NCBI GenBank assembly: GCA_020054065.1
Contig: JAGVLX010000057.1
Location: forward strand, 1 to 39,096
Direction of reading: 5' to 3'
DNA from: Parachlamydiales bacterium
GTDB lineage: Bacteria > Chlamydiota > Chlamydiia > Chlamydiales > JAEYWL01
Length of the DNA stretch: 39,096 bases
Position numbers and translations under genes: made by a program. Numbering within the stretch: position 1 is the first letter of the stretch; every line of letters starts with the position of its first letter. This document shows positions 30,401 through 39,096 of this stretch, piece after piece. Below the pieces are notes generated by a model, which saw only the letters and a list, made by a program, of their open reading frames with translations, searched no databases and was not told where the DNA came from.

Positions 30401-32913
30401 TTGCAGCCGTATCCCTGATAAAGGAAACTGCTCAAGAATCGTGGCTCAAATGGAACGAACAGGTGGCCACCATCGAACTCGATATCCCGGATACCGATCC
30501 CGCGCCGACCGATCTCTATATCGAACCTGTTAGCGAGCAAGATGAAAATATTGCGGTGCAGGAACGAACGGAAGAGGTAAATCAACCAGGCAGCCAATCT
30601 TGGAACAATGCCTTCAAGATTTATCAGACACTGGTGTTGAATGGCGAGCCTGCGCAAGACAAAACTGATTCCCCAGCGCCCAATTTAGAGACTTACGATT
30701 CTCCGAGCTGGAATCAATTTCAAAATGTGGCTGAAAATTCAACTGAACAAAAAGCTTTATTTAGCGGGGTCTCAAGCAATCAAGAACTAGCGCTTCTGCA
30801 GCATACGATCGCTTACTCTAATGAACCCTTAGCCGAATATCCTCAACCTTCACCTAAGCAATCCGAACAGGATTCTATCTGGGTTCACTCACTAGAAGCT
30901 TATCAGGCGCTTATCGTCGCTTCAAAACCCACGGCAGCCGATATAAGCGATCGTGAAGAGTCGGTTATTGCTGAGGGGATCACAATAGAACCAGAGGCAG
31001 CAGAGCCTGTAAAGAGTGAACAAGAAAATCAAAATAAAGAAGATTATGGCGAAACTGTCATCATTAAAAGTGTTTTAGACGAAAATGAACCGGCACAGCC
31101 AAACGAATCGGTCAAACCGACTGAAGATCAGTCTGAACAGATTCATCGGTTGGGCGATCCCTATGTGCCAAGATATTCTTCACCTGTCCATATGGATTCT
31201 CCCACCATTGAATCCCGCTTGAAGAATTCAAATACCGACCCTCGCAGTTCGGAAATCATTTTTGAAAAACAATTTGAGGTTGAGCTTCCGCCCGAACAGC
31301 CGGAACAACCCCCGCAACCTGCGCCTGAGGGGCAAAAGCAGAGTGATGCAGTTTATGCACAAGGGGATGACAGCGAAGAAACAGATGAGCAAATTTTATT
31401 AGAGGCGGAACAAGATCAAGAAGACCAGGTGGCGCTGGCAGATGAGCCAGGAAACGTCTCTGTTCATCCTTATAATGGCACGATTGAAGCGGAACTGAAC
31501 GAACAATTTCTAGCTGCCCTCGATGTCGCAAAGGACACGGCACATGACGCTTGGTCGAAATTGAATGCAACGGCCAAAAGCCAGGATGAGCCAGATAACG
31601 TTCAATTGAATAATGATGAAATGATTGAAGAAGAGCAGGATCAAAATTCTTTACAACTGGATATGAGTCATGAGCTAAAGGAAGAGCCAGAACCTATTAT
31701 CCATGAAGAATCATCAGCACCCGCCGCCCCAGAGGGTCCATCCTTGAATGAAAAGCTGGTGGCCATGATTACTCTCGCGAAAGAAAAATTAGCTGAAGCA
31801 TCCAAGCAAACGCAGAATGATGACTCACCCAACAATTCAATCGATAGTGACGAACTCATCGACGAAGATGAGATTGTCATCCCTGTCTTTGAAGAGGTTG
31901 TACCAGATCAAAATCAGAAAAATGAGTTACAACTAGACATGAGTCATGAGTTGAAAGGAGAACCCGAGCCTGTTCAAACTTATCAAGAGCAGAAGATTGA
32001 GACCTCAGATACTCCAAAAGCCAACGATGAACTCATTAAGGCTTCGGAGAATCCATCTGATTTGCAACTTGATTTGGATTACGAATTAAAAGGGGAGCCG
32101 GAGCCAATTGAAGAAGCACCAAAGCAGATGGTTAACTCTGTGAAAGATGTGAGAACGCTCAAAAAAGCACGTGGAAAAACGGCGGTTGTTTACTCTGGTG
32201 TAACGTTTAAAGATTGGAAGACAGGAGTGGCGGCAAAAAGCAAGAAGTTGAATCCCTACCTGAAGAAAATCCAAGTAGGAGCCCATATTTGGTCTCAGCT
32301 ACCCGATCACGAAAAAAATCGCATGATCTTTGTTCCATCGGATGAGATTGTCATTGTCAATGAAATTGTCCCAGCGCACTCAAATACGACTAAATATTTA
32401 CGGGCAAAAGAACTGGGTCAAGCGGTGGCAGTAGGGGATTTTTTCATCGATCCGGAAGAGGTCACCAACGCCCAATATGCGCAATTTATTCAAGAGACAC
32501 ATCATCGTTATCCAAGCCATTGGGTGAATGGCGAAATTCCCCAAGGCGCGGAGGAGGAACCTGTGGTCAATATCACTTATCGCGATGCCGAAGCGTATGC
32601 AGCTTGGGCTGGAAAACGGCTGCCGACCGAAATTGAATGGGAGCGTGCTGCTGTAGCTTCTAAGCAAGATTCAAGGCTGCGTAATTTTGATGAGGAGTCA
32701 AAGTCTAATGTCGCTGAGTGGACATCTAGCTGTTATCAAAAAGATTGTCCGCCTAAAGGTCGAGTGGGAGAAGAACAACGGTCGCCATTCCGCGTGATTA
32801 GAAGGGGCGAAATCACAGAGGCAGAGCGTAAAATCCCGATCATCGAGCGTGCTCCGATGCACCAAGATGATGCCAATCCCTACACCGGTTTCCGCTGCGT
32901 CGCTGATCAATAA
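27463..32913 (+). CDS. 1816-aa acidic repeat protein with a C-terminal FGE/sulfatase-modifying-factor-like domain
   Basis: The N-terminal ~28 residues form a signal-like segment ([14 protein letters not shown]), so export is likely. Residues to about 290 are beta-rich, with two copies of an 'L/A-P-E/Q-E-I/V' module. The central ~1250 residues are very acidic (Glu, Asp, Gln, Pro) with dispersed repeats: [20 protein letters not shown] at nt 30055, 30214 and 30466; [15 protein letters not shown] at nt 31651, 31927 and 32061; LNEQFLAA units. The end (from about residue 1657) follows the FGE/SUMF1 fold: [49 protein letters not shown]. The region between EWERAA and the NVAEW motif is much shorter than usual. 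A cell-surface or secreted role is inferred; catalysis is unknown. AAGGA precedes the ATG. Confidence 0.75.
30055..30528 (+). repeat. In-frame repeat units within the acidic protein gene
   Basis: Three copies of a ~63-bp unit encode ATIE-[LY]-[DE]-[IV]-PD-DP-PTDL. Copies begin at 30055, 30214 and 30466. The last two are nearly identical at DNA level, and all spacings (159 and 252 bp) are multiples of three. The first copy is more diverged. This points to expansion by recombination. Confidence 0.7.
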
Positions 32914-33025
32914 CATGTCGTGAGCGACATTTCTATCAATCGCCCATAGCAAGGCGCTATTTTGCGCCGCTGCTATGGGTGATAAGCGTGCCGGAAGCGG
33001 CACTTCCACAATGTCGCTCCGACAA
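32914..33025. repeat. Nested palindrome after the 1816-aa gene
   Basis: Outer arms TGTCGTGAGCGACATT (32916-32931) and AATGTCGCTCCGACA (33010-33024) enclose a strong hairpin: CCCATAGCAAGGCGC (32943-32957) with GCGCCGCTGCTATGGG (32964-32979). GCCGGAAGCGGC near 32990-33001 is a further small hairpin. It abuts the stop codon and can serve as a terminator. Confidence 0.65.
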
Positions 33026-33047
33026 AAATAATAGGTTAATTAGTGTT

Positions 33048-33107
33048 AGCGTGACTTGTCATGCGTAATAAAATGTTCGTTATACAATACGCGCGACAAG
33101 TCGCGCT
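33048..33107. repeat. Second hairpin in the 32914-33277 gap
   Basis: AGCGTGACTTGTCATGCGTA (33048-33067) pairs with TACGCGCGACAAGTCGCGCT (33088-33107), almost fully. Further small palindromes (GCGGCGATAGATCGCCCGC near 33115; GCCTCGCTGGCGCTAGGC near 33143) follow. The remaining part to 33277 is AT-rich, probably the upstream region of the next gene. No gene was seen in this 364-bp gap. Confidence 0.6.
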
Positions 33108-33277
33108 ATTAAAAGCGGCGATAGATCGCCCGCACTCCCAAAGCCTCGCTGGCGCTAGGCTAAGACTTGATCCACTCCAAAGTCTAGGTAATGCCTTTAT
33201 AATCAACTATATATCAATAATAATTAAATAAATAATCGATAATGTTATAATTAAATATATAAACATTACGGTTATTT

Positions 33278-36034
33278 ATGATTAATTCAGATTCAAACCT
33301 TAATGATGTATATGCGCGCGCTAGAGATAAGGTTGTTGATACCTGCCGGACAGTCGAAACCAACATCCAAGGGTACTCTTCGACGTATACGTGGATGATG
33401 ATGCAATACCCCAAGACGGAAGTTCCTGCTTGGGCAGAAGATCACCTAAAAGCCGCTAAAGAGTTTGAAAAGGCGATTGCCCAGTTTCACCGCGCCGGCA
33501 AGCCCATCCCTAGAGACGCCACCGAAATTCTGGCCAAGTGCCGGGAAGTCACACGCTCCTTGGCCTCTCGCGTGGATGCGATTCGTTTCCAAGAACTGGT
33601 TCAAATCGACCGCCCCACAGTGCCTGGCTCGCAAGGTTTGTTAACGGGGACTCCGGCTGCCGGGCGTATTGTGCCCTCAGGGTTTGAATGGCAGGTCAAC
33701 TTAGGATTGATGATGAACGCATACCATCGCGTTCAGTCGCCTGAGTTAAAGCGCGAAATCGAGTTCTTGGTTCTCAACTATCTTGCCAAGGCGGCCCCCA
33801 TTACCCTAGACCGCTTAACCGAATTGCTCGATTTTCCGCCAAAAGAGGTGGTTAAATATCGGCAGTTATTCCAACAAGGCTATTTTGTCGAACATGGATA
33901 TCACCGTGAACGAAACAGCTTTGATATGCTTTTCGACTACTACATCAATAAGCAAAACGCTCAATCCACATCTACCGGTGCGTTTTTTGTCACCGATCGT
34001 GCTGATATCTCCAATCTCTATTCGATGAATTACCATCCATTGGACATTCAAAGAGGTAAAAAAGAGCTCGCTAAACAAATGAGCCAGGTGATCCTAGAGC
34101 ACTTTAGATCGCATGGTGCCAGCGCTTGGGATAGTAGTGTGCAACGCGCATTCCTTTTTGATCTTACCAATGTTTTAGGAAGAGATCTCATGACCGGAGG
34201 CGAGAAGGAGAAAGAGGCTGTCTTTGATGCAAAGAAAGAGGCTGTAAAAAACGTATTGAGTGAAGCGATTCTTCTTACGATTCAGGAAATAAAAACCGCT
34301 GATCCTTCTTTATTTCAAAAGCCGCAAGATGAAGAAAAGATGGTAAAATTTATTAAGAACAACTTGCTGTGCGTTTGCAGAGGCGAATTTAAAACAATGC
34401 CATTTGTCAAAGTGATTCCTTTTTTTCCAGACCGAAGAGACAATTTTAATGAATTTGTCAATTGGGGCGGTCTTAGAATGGGAGCTCTCGAAGTGCGTCG
34501 AAAAATTTTTGATATATTGACATTACCGGAGTTGATTGAGAGAACAAATTTGCAAGTGGCGGAATACAGTGTGCCAGGATCGCAAGATGCGGTCTACTAT
34601 CCCTCTCTAGAGAAGCTCAAAAATTCGCGCTTATTCACAGATTTCGCAGCTAAAATGGAGCAGCCCGACTATGTGCGAGATCATCTACCGATGGCAATTT
34701 TAGGGGGTGCAACTGCGCAACTTTTAGATGGTTTATTTAAGGAGATTCCTCCCCAGCAATGGGATGCATTGAATCAAGTTCCAGACAATCTGAGAGAAGC
34801 AGCAAGAAATGACTTTTTGGCGATGCGCTCGGTGCTGCAAGCATCGTTGTTCAGGTTAATGCAGCAATTGGCCAAGGCAAATCACCATAGTGACGATTTT
34901 ACAAAATTTACAGAAGCAATTGAACTGGTTCATTGTGAAATATCCAATCTGCTTGAACTCATCCGGCCATTTAAGGCAAATGATTTCCCAGTCATTTATA
35001 AAAATGAGCTGACATCCATTCCCGAAGAATTGAAACCATTGATTACTGCTGGTTTAACCAAAACCGCGATGAATACCTTTGCAGGAATTGTTACCGCAGC
35101 ACGGGAAAACAATCCGGATACCCAGATTGCTCATGGGACCGACTCATATTTTGAGACAGCGTATGTTGTCGGAAAAAATCGGAGCATTCGGGAAGCCACT
35201 GCTAATCCGTTGATTCCGCAAGTTGATCTCTATGTCGGGGAGTTCAACCATAACATTAATATCCGTGAAGGGTTCCACCATTACACCCCCGGCAACATCA
35301 TCGCCGATGTTGAAAAGCTGATGGCCGAAAAACCAACCAAACATTTAACCATCGCGGTCGATTCCACCGTCGATCTATTAAATTCACCCAAGGCTAAAGA
35401 ACTTTTAGAACGTTTTAAAGAAGAGATTAAAGAGGGCAAGCTCAACTTTATCTTCTTTAGAAGCGGTCAAAAATTCGACATGCTCGGCATGGATAATTAT
35501 TACGGATCGCCGTTTTATATGATTAATAATGGAGGCCCGCAGTGGAAAGCTTTCCAGCGCTTAAATCAGGATGAGGTCTTTAAAACCGATCCGTTGAGCT
35601 ATCAATGGTTTTGTCTGGTCAATAAGTATGCAGCTAAAAAAGTGGATGATTACCGTACGCAATATTTTAAAAATGCGCGCGCCCTGCTCGATAAAGTCCC
35701 TCCTTTCCTCAACCTGCCTGAAAGTGCTGTCAGAGTCAGCACGGTTGATCCCAAAATGGATCCAGCCTTTATCGATATCAAAATCATTGACGACGGGTTA
35801 ATCTCACGCCATATCATTGAACGGATTCTCTATCAAAAGATGATGGCTGCGGGGAGAAAGGCCCATTCGCGCGGTAGCTTCGGATTTTATCATCCGAATT
35901 TTAACTTCATTGATAATGTGACACTACGCATCAATCCCGGATTAGATCCTAAGGATAATCAGATTATTCTAGAAGTCTTAGAAGAGATTGCACGAATGAA
36001 ACTAGTGGTCCGTCCGCGCGACGTGACCACTTAA
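33278..36034 (+). CDS. 918-aa protein of unknown function, paralogue of the convergent 909-aa gene; C-terminal half PLP-enzyme-like
   Basis: No clear ribosome-binding site precedes ATG 33278 in very AT-rich DNA. The N-terminal ~550 residues are mostly helical and unrecognised. Motifs strictly shared with the 909-aa paralogue are GLTK-x2-MNTFAGI (near residue 595), EFNHNI, D-[ST]-T-[VI]-D with Asp695, SGQKF-x3-GMDN-x-YGSP with Lys732, and a final TLRI-x-[PL]-G-[LI]-[ND]-P stretch. Asp and Lys are 37 residues apart in both. This resembles fold-type-I PLP enzymes of the cystathionine-gamma-synthase group, where an Asp binds the pyridine nitrogen (DNT), a Lys lies in S-A-T-K-Y and the end reads VRLSVGLE. 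I infer a divergent PLP fold, not a known reaction. The 3' end overlaps the convergent gene by 33 bp. Confidence 0.6.
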   Translation: MINSDSNLNDVYARARDKVVDTCRTVETNIQGYSSTYTWMMMQYPKTEVPAWAEDHLKAAKEFEKAIAQFHRAGKPIPRDATEILAKCREVTRSLASRVDAIRFQELVQIDRPTVPGSQGLLTGTPAAGRIVPSGFEWQVNLGLMMNAYHRVQSPELKREIEFLVLNYLAKAAPITLDRLTELLDFPPKEVVKYRQLFQQGYFVEHGYHRERNSFDMLFDYYINKQNAQSTSTGAFFVTDRADISNLYSMNYHPLDIQRGKKELAKQMSQVILEHFRSHGASAWDSSVQRAFLFDLTNVLGRDLMTGGEKEKEAVFDAKKEAVKNVLSEAILLTIQEIKTADPSLFQKPQDEEKMVKFIKNNLLCVCRGEFKTMPFVKVIPFFPDRRDNFNEFVNWGGLRMGALEVRRKIFDILTLPELIERTNLQVAEYSVPGSQDAVYYPSLEKLKNSRLFTDFAAKMEQPDYVRDHLPMAILGGATAQLLDGLFKEIPPQQWDALNQVPDNLREAARNDFLAMRSVLQASLFRLMQQLAKANHHSDDFTKFTEAIELVHCEISNLLELIRPFKANDFPVIYKNELTSIPEELKPLITAGLTKTAMNTFAGIVTAARENNPDTQIAHGTDSYFETAYVVGKNRSIREATANPLIPQVDLYVGEFNHNINIREGFHHYTPGNIIADVEKLMAEKPTKHLTIAVDSTVDLLNSPKAKELLERFKEEIKEGKLNFIFFRSGQKFDMLGMDNYYGSPFYMINNGGPQWKAFQRLNQDEVFKTDPLSYQWFCLVNKYAAKKVDDYRTQYFKNARALLDKVPPFLNLPESAVRVSTVDPKMDPAFIDIKIIDDGLISRHIIERILYQKMMAAGRKAHSRGSFGFYHPNFNFIDNVTLRINPGLDPKDNQIILEVLEEIARMKLVVRPRDVTT

Positions 36035-38731
36035 TTCTGCGGCTTCGTGTAGAAATTCAATTAAGAGCGCGTTATCATCGGGATTGATCCCTAAGCTAAT
36101 CCGAAGGGTTGTATAGGATTGGCTTTCATCGAATCCTTTCATGAATTTGACAAGATTGGGATGGTAATAACCATACCCACCACGCGAGTAAATGGTAGCG
36201 CTGTGATCTGCGAAACGCTTAAACAATCGTTCTTGCAACTCATAGGCTAACGAACTACTCAAAGAGCCATAACATTTTAGGTCGATAAAAAACGTTTCTG
36301 AATCATCTGTAACTGTGCTTACCCGAATGATCCCTTTCTGTTCTGGCTGTAACGCATGGGGTACGTTGGCCAGCACGGCTTGGGCGTTTTTAAAAATGGT
36401 TCTCTGGTAATTGTCGGAATGGGGAACATATTTGTTGAGTAGACAAAACCACTGTTTGCTTAGCGGATCGGTTTTATAAGCATCCCGGTTAAACAGAAAA
36501 TCGAAAGACCGCTTGGTTTTGGCTTCGTTATTCACGATATACACCGGCGATCCATACATGTTGTCCATTCCATTCAGCCAGAATTTTTGGCCGCTTTGGA
36601 AGACAGCAACGATAAGTCGGCCTTCCTCAATTTCCCTAGAAAAATGGTTCAAGAGAGCTTCTACTTTATCAGAATTGACTGTGTCAATCGTTGTATCTAA
36701 AGCGACAGTAAGCGGATTGCCATTTACAGGACGATTTTTTAGCAACGCTTCTATCTCTGCGATTACAGGCGCACGTGTATAAACCGGATCAGGGTATAGG
36801 GAGATATTATGGTTGAATTCGCTCAGGTAAAGGTCAACACGATCGAGTTTTCCCGCTTTTTGCAATGCTTCAAAACTGCGGTTTTCTCCTAGCATCTCTT
36901 TAAATTCAAAATGAATCCCTTGGGTATAGGCTGCTTTTCCGGTCCCCACTGTGGTTTGGATGCCTGCGAAGGTATTCATTGAGGATTTGGTCAGGCCGGA
37001 CGAGACATATGGTTTTAGGGGATCGGGGATGGTGCCGCTTAGCCGTTTGAGGTAAAGCTGATGGAAGTCCGCGTTTCTAAGGACGTCAAAAAGGGTCACA
37101 AGCGTCATTAACTCATAATGGATGAGTTCCATCTCATGAGCAAACTTAGCAAAGTCCGCTTGATGTTTTTCTGAGTTCCCAAGGTGGACAAAAAGGCGGT
37201 AGAGGCACGTTTGGATGAGTTCACGTTTATCTAGATCTTGATTGGCGGCGATCCATTGCTTTTGGGAGATTTCTCCTAACACGCCTTCGATAAGCTGCAA
37301 GGTTGGTGCTCCGAGCGTATGCAGGTAGCTTTTGTCACTCTCAAATGTTTTGCGTAAACGGACAAACAAGCTCCTTTGGGTCAGTTCGCGCGGCTGCCTA
37401 AAGTAAAGAATATTTTTTCCTGTCACAGCATATTGGGTCAGTGTTCCAAAGCAGTTGATAACCAGTTTTTTTAAAGGAGCCAACGTAGATAAAATTTTCC
37501 TCCCCGCCACACTTCCAAGCCGTGAGCCGGTATGGCTGAGAAAATGGCAAAACAGGCTATAAGGTCTTTCTAGGATGATCTCTTTAAAGTACGATTGTTT
37601 TTTTAAGTGTGCTTCTTCCGGACTTAGAGGGCACTCCAAGAATTGTTCAGCTAAAAAGAGAGGGATTGTTTTTAAAAAGGAGATTTTTTTGACTTTGCAC
37701 TTACAAATGCAGATCATATTGAGCTTTAGCCAAACTTTGAGACGCTCACTCTTTCCTTGGGTGGCTTTTTCGATCAGTTCGTTTAAGAGAACTTCTAGTT
37801 CGTTTACTTTGCGCTCAAACCGGAGGTTTTTTTCAGGGTCATTTCCGGTGTAGATATAGGGTTCAAGCATGGCGGTGCAATCGATCAAGGGGGGAATCGG
37901 CATCGCTTCACCTAAAGATTCTGGCGCTTGGTCGAATTGGACGAGCCAGTGGGACAACTTATCTAAAGCGTCAATTTTGAATAACGCAAATTGGGTGCTT
38001 AACACATCGTCAATGTCTAGTGAGTCAAGCAAGACAAATCTTTTGCCGCAGGCGGATGCGACTGCCGCGTTGATCTCCTTTTCAAAATGTGCGTTAAAGA
38101 CATCCGATTCCCTGTTATACGACAAGCCGGGATTCCAAAGGCCCAATTGAAGTTGTGAAAGCTGCCTGTTGATGATTTCGGGGCTCAGAGCAAGGTCTTG
38201 CGGAGCAATAGGGGCTGCTTTAAATAAATAATTCAACGCAAAAAAGGAGATCTGTTCCTTCAGTTTTTTATTGCTTGTGCGTTCATAGACTGCAAGGAGC
38301 AATCCAAGATTGAGATGACATTCGCTACGGCACGCTTCAATGCCCTTAGAGGTATTTGCAGGCTCTAAATGATACAAGGCAGGCTGACCTTTGACATAGG
38401 GCAATTGAGGAGTGATGTAGCGGATGAGTTCAGCAGTCCGGACGCGAGCCGCCAGTTGTGTGACATAACAGCGGCTTTGCTGAAGCGTTTCGATCGATTC
38501 TTTAGGCACTTGAGCGGGCTGATGAGATTTCAACTCGTAGAGGGCTCGCTCGAGTTTGCGGGTCGCCTGAAAGTGGTTCGCTGCCCATTGGGGGATTCCG
38601 CCCCAGCACCTAGCCCACCAGAGGGAAAATTTTCCGCTGATCGAACCAAGGCGTTGACTCACATCTTGATTACTTAATCGAGCACGAGTAGTAATGTTTA
38701 AAAGATCTGTTTTTGATACATTAAAATCCAT
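36002..38731 (-). CDS. 909-aa paralogue of the 918-aa protein, convergent with it
   Basis: The two proteins align over most of their length, including the N-terminal part (CHLNLGLLLAVYERT versus WQVNLGLMMNAYHRV; FALNYLFKAAPI versus LVLNYLAKAAPI). The PLP-like motifs are kept: GLTKSSMNTFAGI, EFNHNI, ALDTTID with Asp679, SGQKFWLNGMDNMYGSP with Lys716, and YGYYHPN. Divergence is considerable, so the duplication is old. I do not recognise a known family from motifs alone. The upstream region (38732-38861) is AT-rich, and no promoter could be picked out. The start ATG at 38731 lies in an AT-rich leader without a strong ribosome-binding site. The 3' end overlaps the other gene's coding region, with both stops intact. 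Confidence 0.6.
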   Translation of the reverse strand: MDFNVSKTDLLNITTRARLSNQDVSQRLGSISGKFSLWWARCWGGIPQWAANHFQATRKLERALYELKSHQPAQVPKESIETLQQSRCYVTQLAARVRTAELIRYITPQLPYVKGQPALYHLEPANTSKGIEACRSECHLNLGLLLAVYERTSNKKLKEQISFFALNYLFKAAPIAPQDLALSPEIINRQLSQLQLGLWNPGLSYNRESDVFNAHFEKEINAAVASACGKRFVLLDSLDIDDVLSTQFALFKIDALDKLSHWLVQFDQAPESLGEAMPIPPLIDCTAMLEPYIYTGNDPEKNLRFERKVNELEVLLNELIEKATQGKSERLKVWLKLNMICICKCKVKKISFLKTIPLFLAEQFLECPLSPEEAHLKKQSYFKEIILERPYSLFCHFLSHTGSRLGSVAGRKILSTLAPLKKLVINCFGTLTQYAVTGKNILYFRQPRELTQRSLFVRLRKTFESDKSYLHTLGAPTLQLIEGVLGEISQKQWIAANQDLDKRELIQTCLYRLFVHLGNSEKHQADFAKFAHEMELIHYELMTLVTLFDVLRNADFHQLYLKRLSGTIPDPLKPYVSSGLTKSSMNTFAGIQTTVGTGKAAYTQGIHFEFKEMLGENRSFEALQKAGKLDRVDLYLSEFNHNISLYPDPVYTRAPVIAEIEALLKNRPVNGNPLTVALDTTIDTVNSDKVEALLNHFSREIEEGRLIVAVFQSGQKFWLNGMDNMYGSPVYIVNNEAKTKRSFDFLFNRDAYKTDPLSKQWFCLLNKYVPHSDNYQRTIFKNAQAVLANVPHALQPEQKGIIRVSTVTDDSETFFIDLKCYGSLSSSLAYELQERLFKRFADHSATIYSRGGYGYYHPNLVKFMKGFDESQSYTTLRISLGINPDDNALLIEFLHEAAELSGHVARTDH

Positions 38732-38861
38732 GCTGAAATAATAAATATTTTATTATTTAAAATCAATATGAAACAAATTAAATAATTTTTTAATACTTTA
38801 AATACGAATATATGCTATTTTTCATAGTTTATCACACAAGTGAGAATATACAAAATATTCA

Positions 38862-39003
38862 ACGGAGAGACGGAGAGGCGCGGAGACGCAGAGCAAAAAA
38901 TTAAGATACCAGCGTAGACGAAGATTAAAAAAAATATTTAAGTTTATACTTAAAATTTGTGGAATGTCAGATTTCTTTGCGTTCTCCGTGCCTTTCCGTC
39001 TCC
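38862..39003. repeat. 142-bp element with GGAGA-type terminal inverted repeats
   Basis: ACGGAGAGACGGAGAGGCGC (38862-38881) continues as GGAGACGCAGAGC and matches, inverted, CTTTGCGTTCTCCGTGCCTT and TCCGTCTCC at 38975-39003. The inside is AT-rich and non-coding. It is related to the CACAGAG-type elements but in a G-rich variant. It stands alone in the 365-bp gap at the window end, where no gene was seen; any downstream neighbour is outside the window. Confidence 0.6.
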
Positions 39004-39096
39004 TAAATAACAAACTGCTATTTCGTTGATTTTTAGGTTTATATACATATCCAAGTTTCATTGCCGCTGATGTCTTAAATTCAATTCAAACACAAA

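Noticed and set aside
30052-30657. 201-aa antisense frame with repeated motifs
   Set aside because: The repeats mirror the in-frame repeats of the acidic protein on the plus strand, so it is a shadow.
38822-39061. 79-aa frame on the minus strand near the right edge
   Set aside because: It runs through the inverted-repeat element and is best explained by its sequence bias.

Overview
The window looks like a chromosome segment of a bacterium in the phylum Chlamydiae, probably an amoeba-associated 'environmental' chlamydia rather than a classical Chlamydia. Two lines of evidence support this. The uvrA gene encodes a double-length protein (1912 aa, four ATP-binding cassettes), as is known for chlamydial UvrA. 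The gene before glgB looks like the chlamydial CT865 family in its CT865-glgB order. Several proteins carry eukaryote-type domains, as expected of an intracellular bacterium. No rRNA, tRNA, CRISPR array, transposase or phage gene was seen.

Layout. 1-374: start of a DUF308/HdeD-like membrane protein, cut by the window edge. 564-6075: an unrecognised 685-aa protein, an NSF-like AAA+ ATPase (859 aa) and an exported beta-carbonic anhydrase. 6165-9871: a membrane-anchored DUF2125-like protein (minus strand), a small SnoaL/NTF2-fold protein (plus) and glpD (minus). 10079-17518: a metabolic block on the plus strand with an AGCS amino-acid:cation symporter, a degenerate triosephosphate-isomerase homologue, the CT865-like gene, glgB and ligA. 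17519-17963: a 445-bp nested palindrome with no gene. 18022-19623: exported Cu/Zn superoxide dismutase facing a coiled-coil protein. 19851-21566: a protein with a Ras guanine-nucleotide exchange domain. 21606-27344: the double uvrA. 27463-32913: a 1816-aa acidic repeat protein ending in an FGE/sulfatase-modifying-factor-like domain. 33278-38731: two large paralogous proteins of unknown function, convergent and overlapping by 33 bp, whose C-terminal halves look like a fold-type-I PLP enzyme.

How the genes fit together. Housekeeping genes (glycogen branching, DNA ligase, UvrA, glycerol-3-phosphate dehydrogenase, alanine-type symporter) alternate with accessory genes that plausibly face the host. 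The strongest of these are the RasGEF protein and the NSF-like ATPase. Both carry low-complexity N-termini and resemble host factors controlling small GTPases and membrane fusion. The two exported enzymes (carbonic anhydrase, SodC) suggest envelope or inclusion chemistry.

Intergenic DNA. Many gene ends are followed within 0-14 bp by imperfect palindromes from several sequence families (CACAGAG-type, ATGGAC-type, CCAGGA-type, GTCG-type). They could act as terminators, but their size, nesting and family structure suggest non-coding repeat elements inserted at stop codons.

All functional calls rest on reading motifs by eye; no database search was run.
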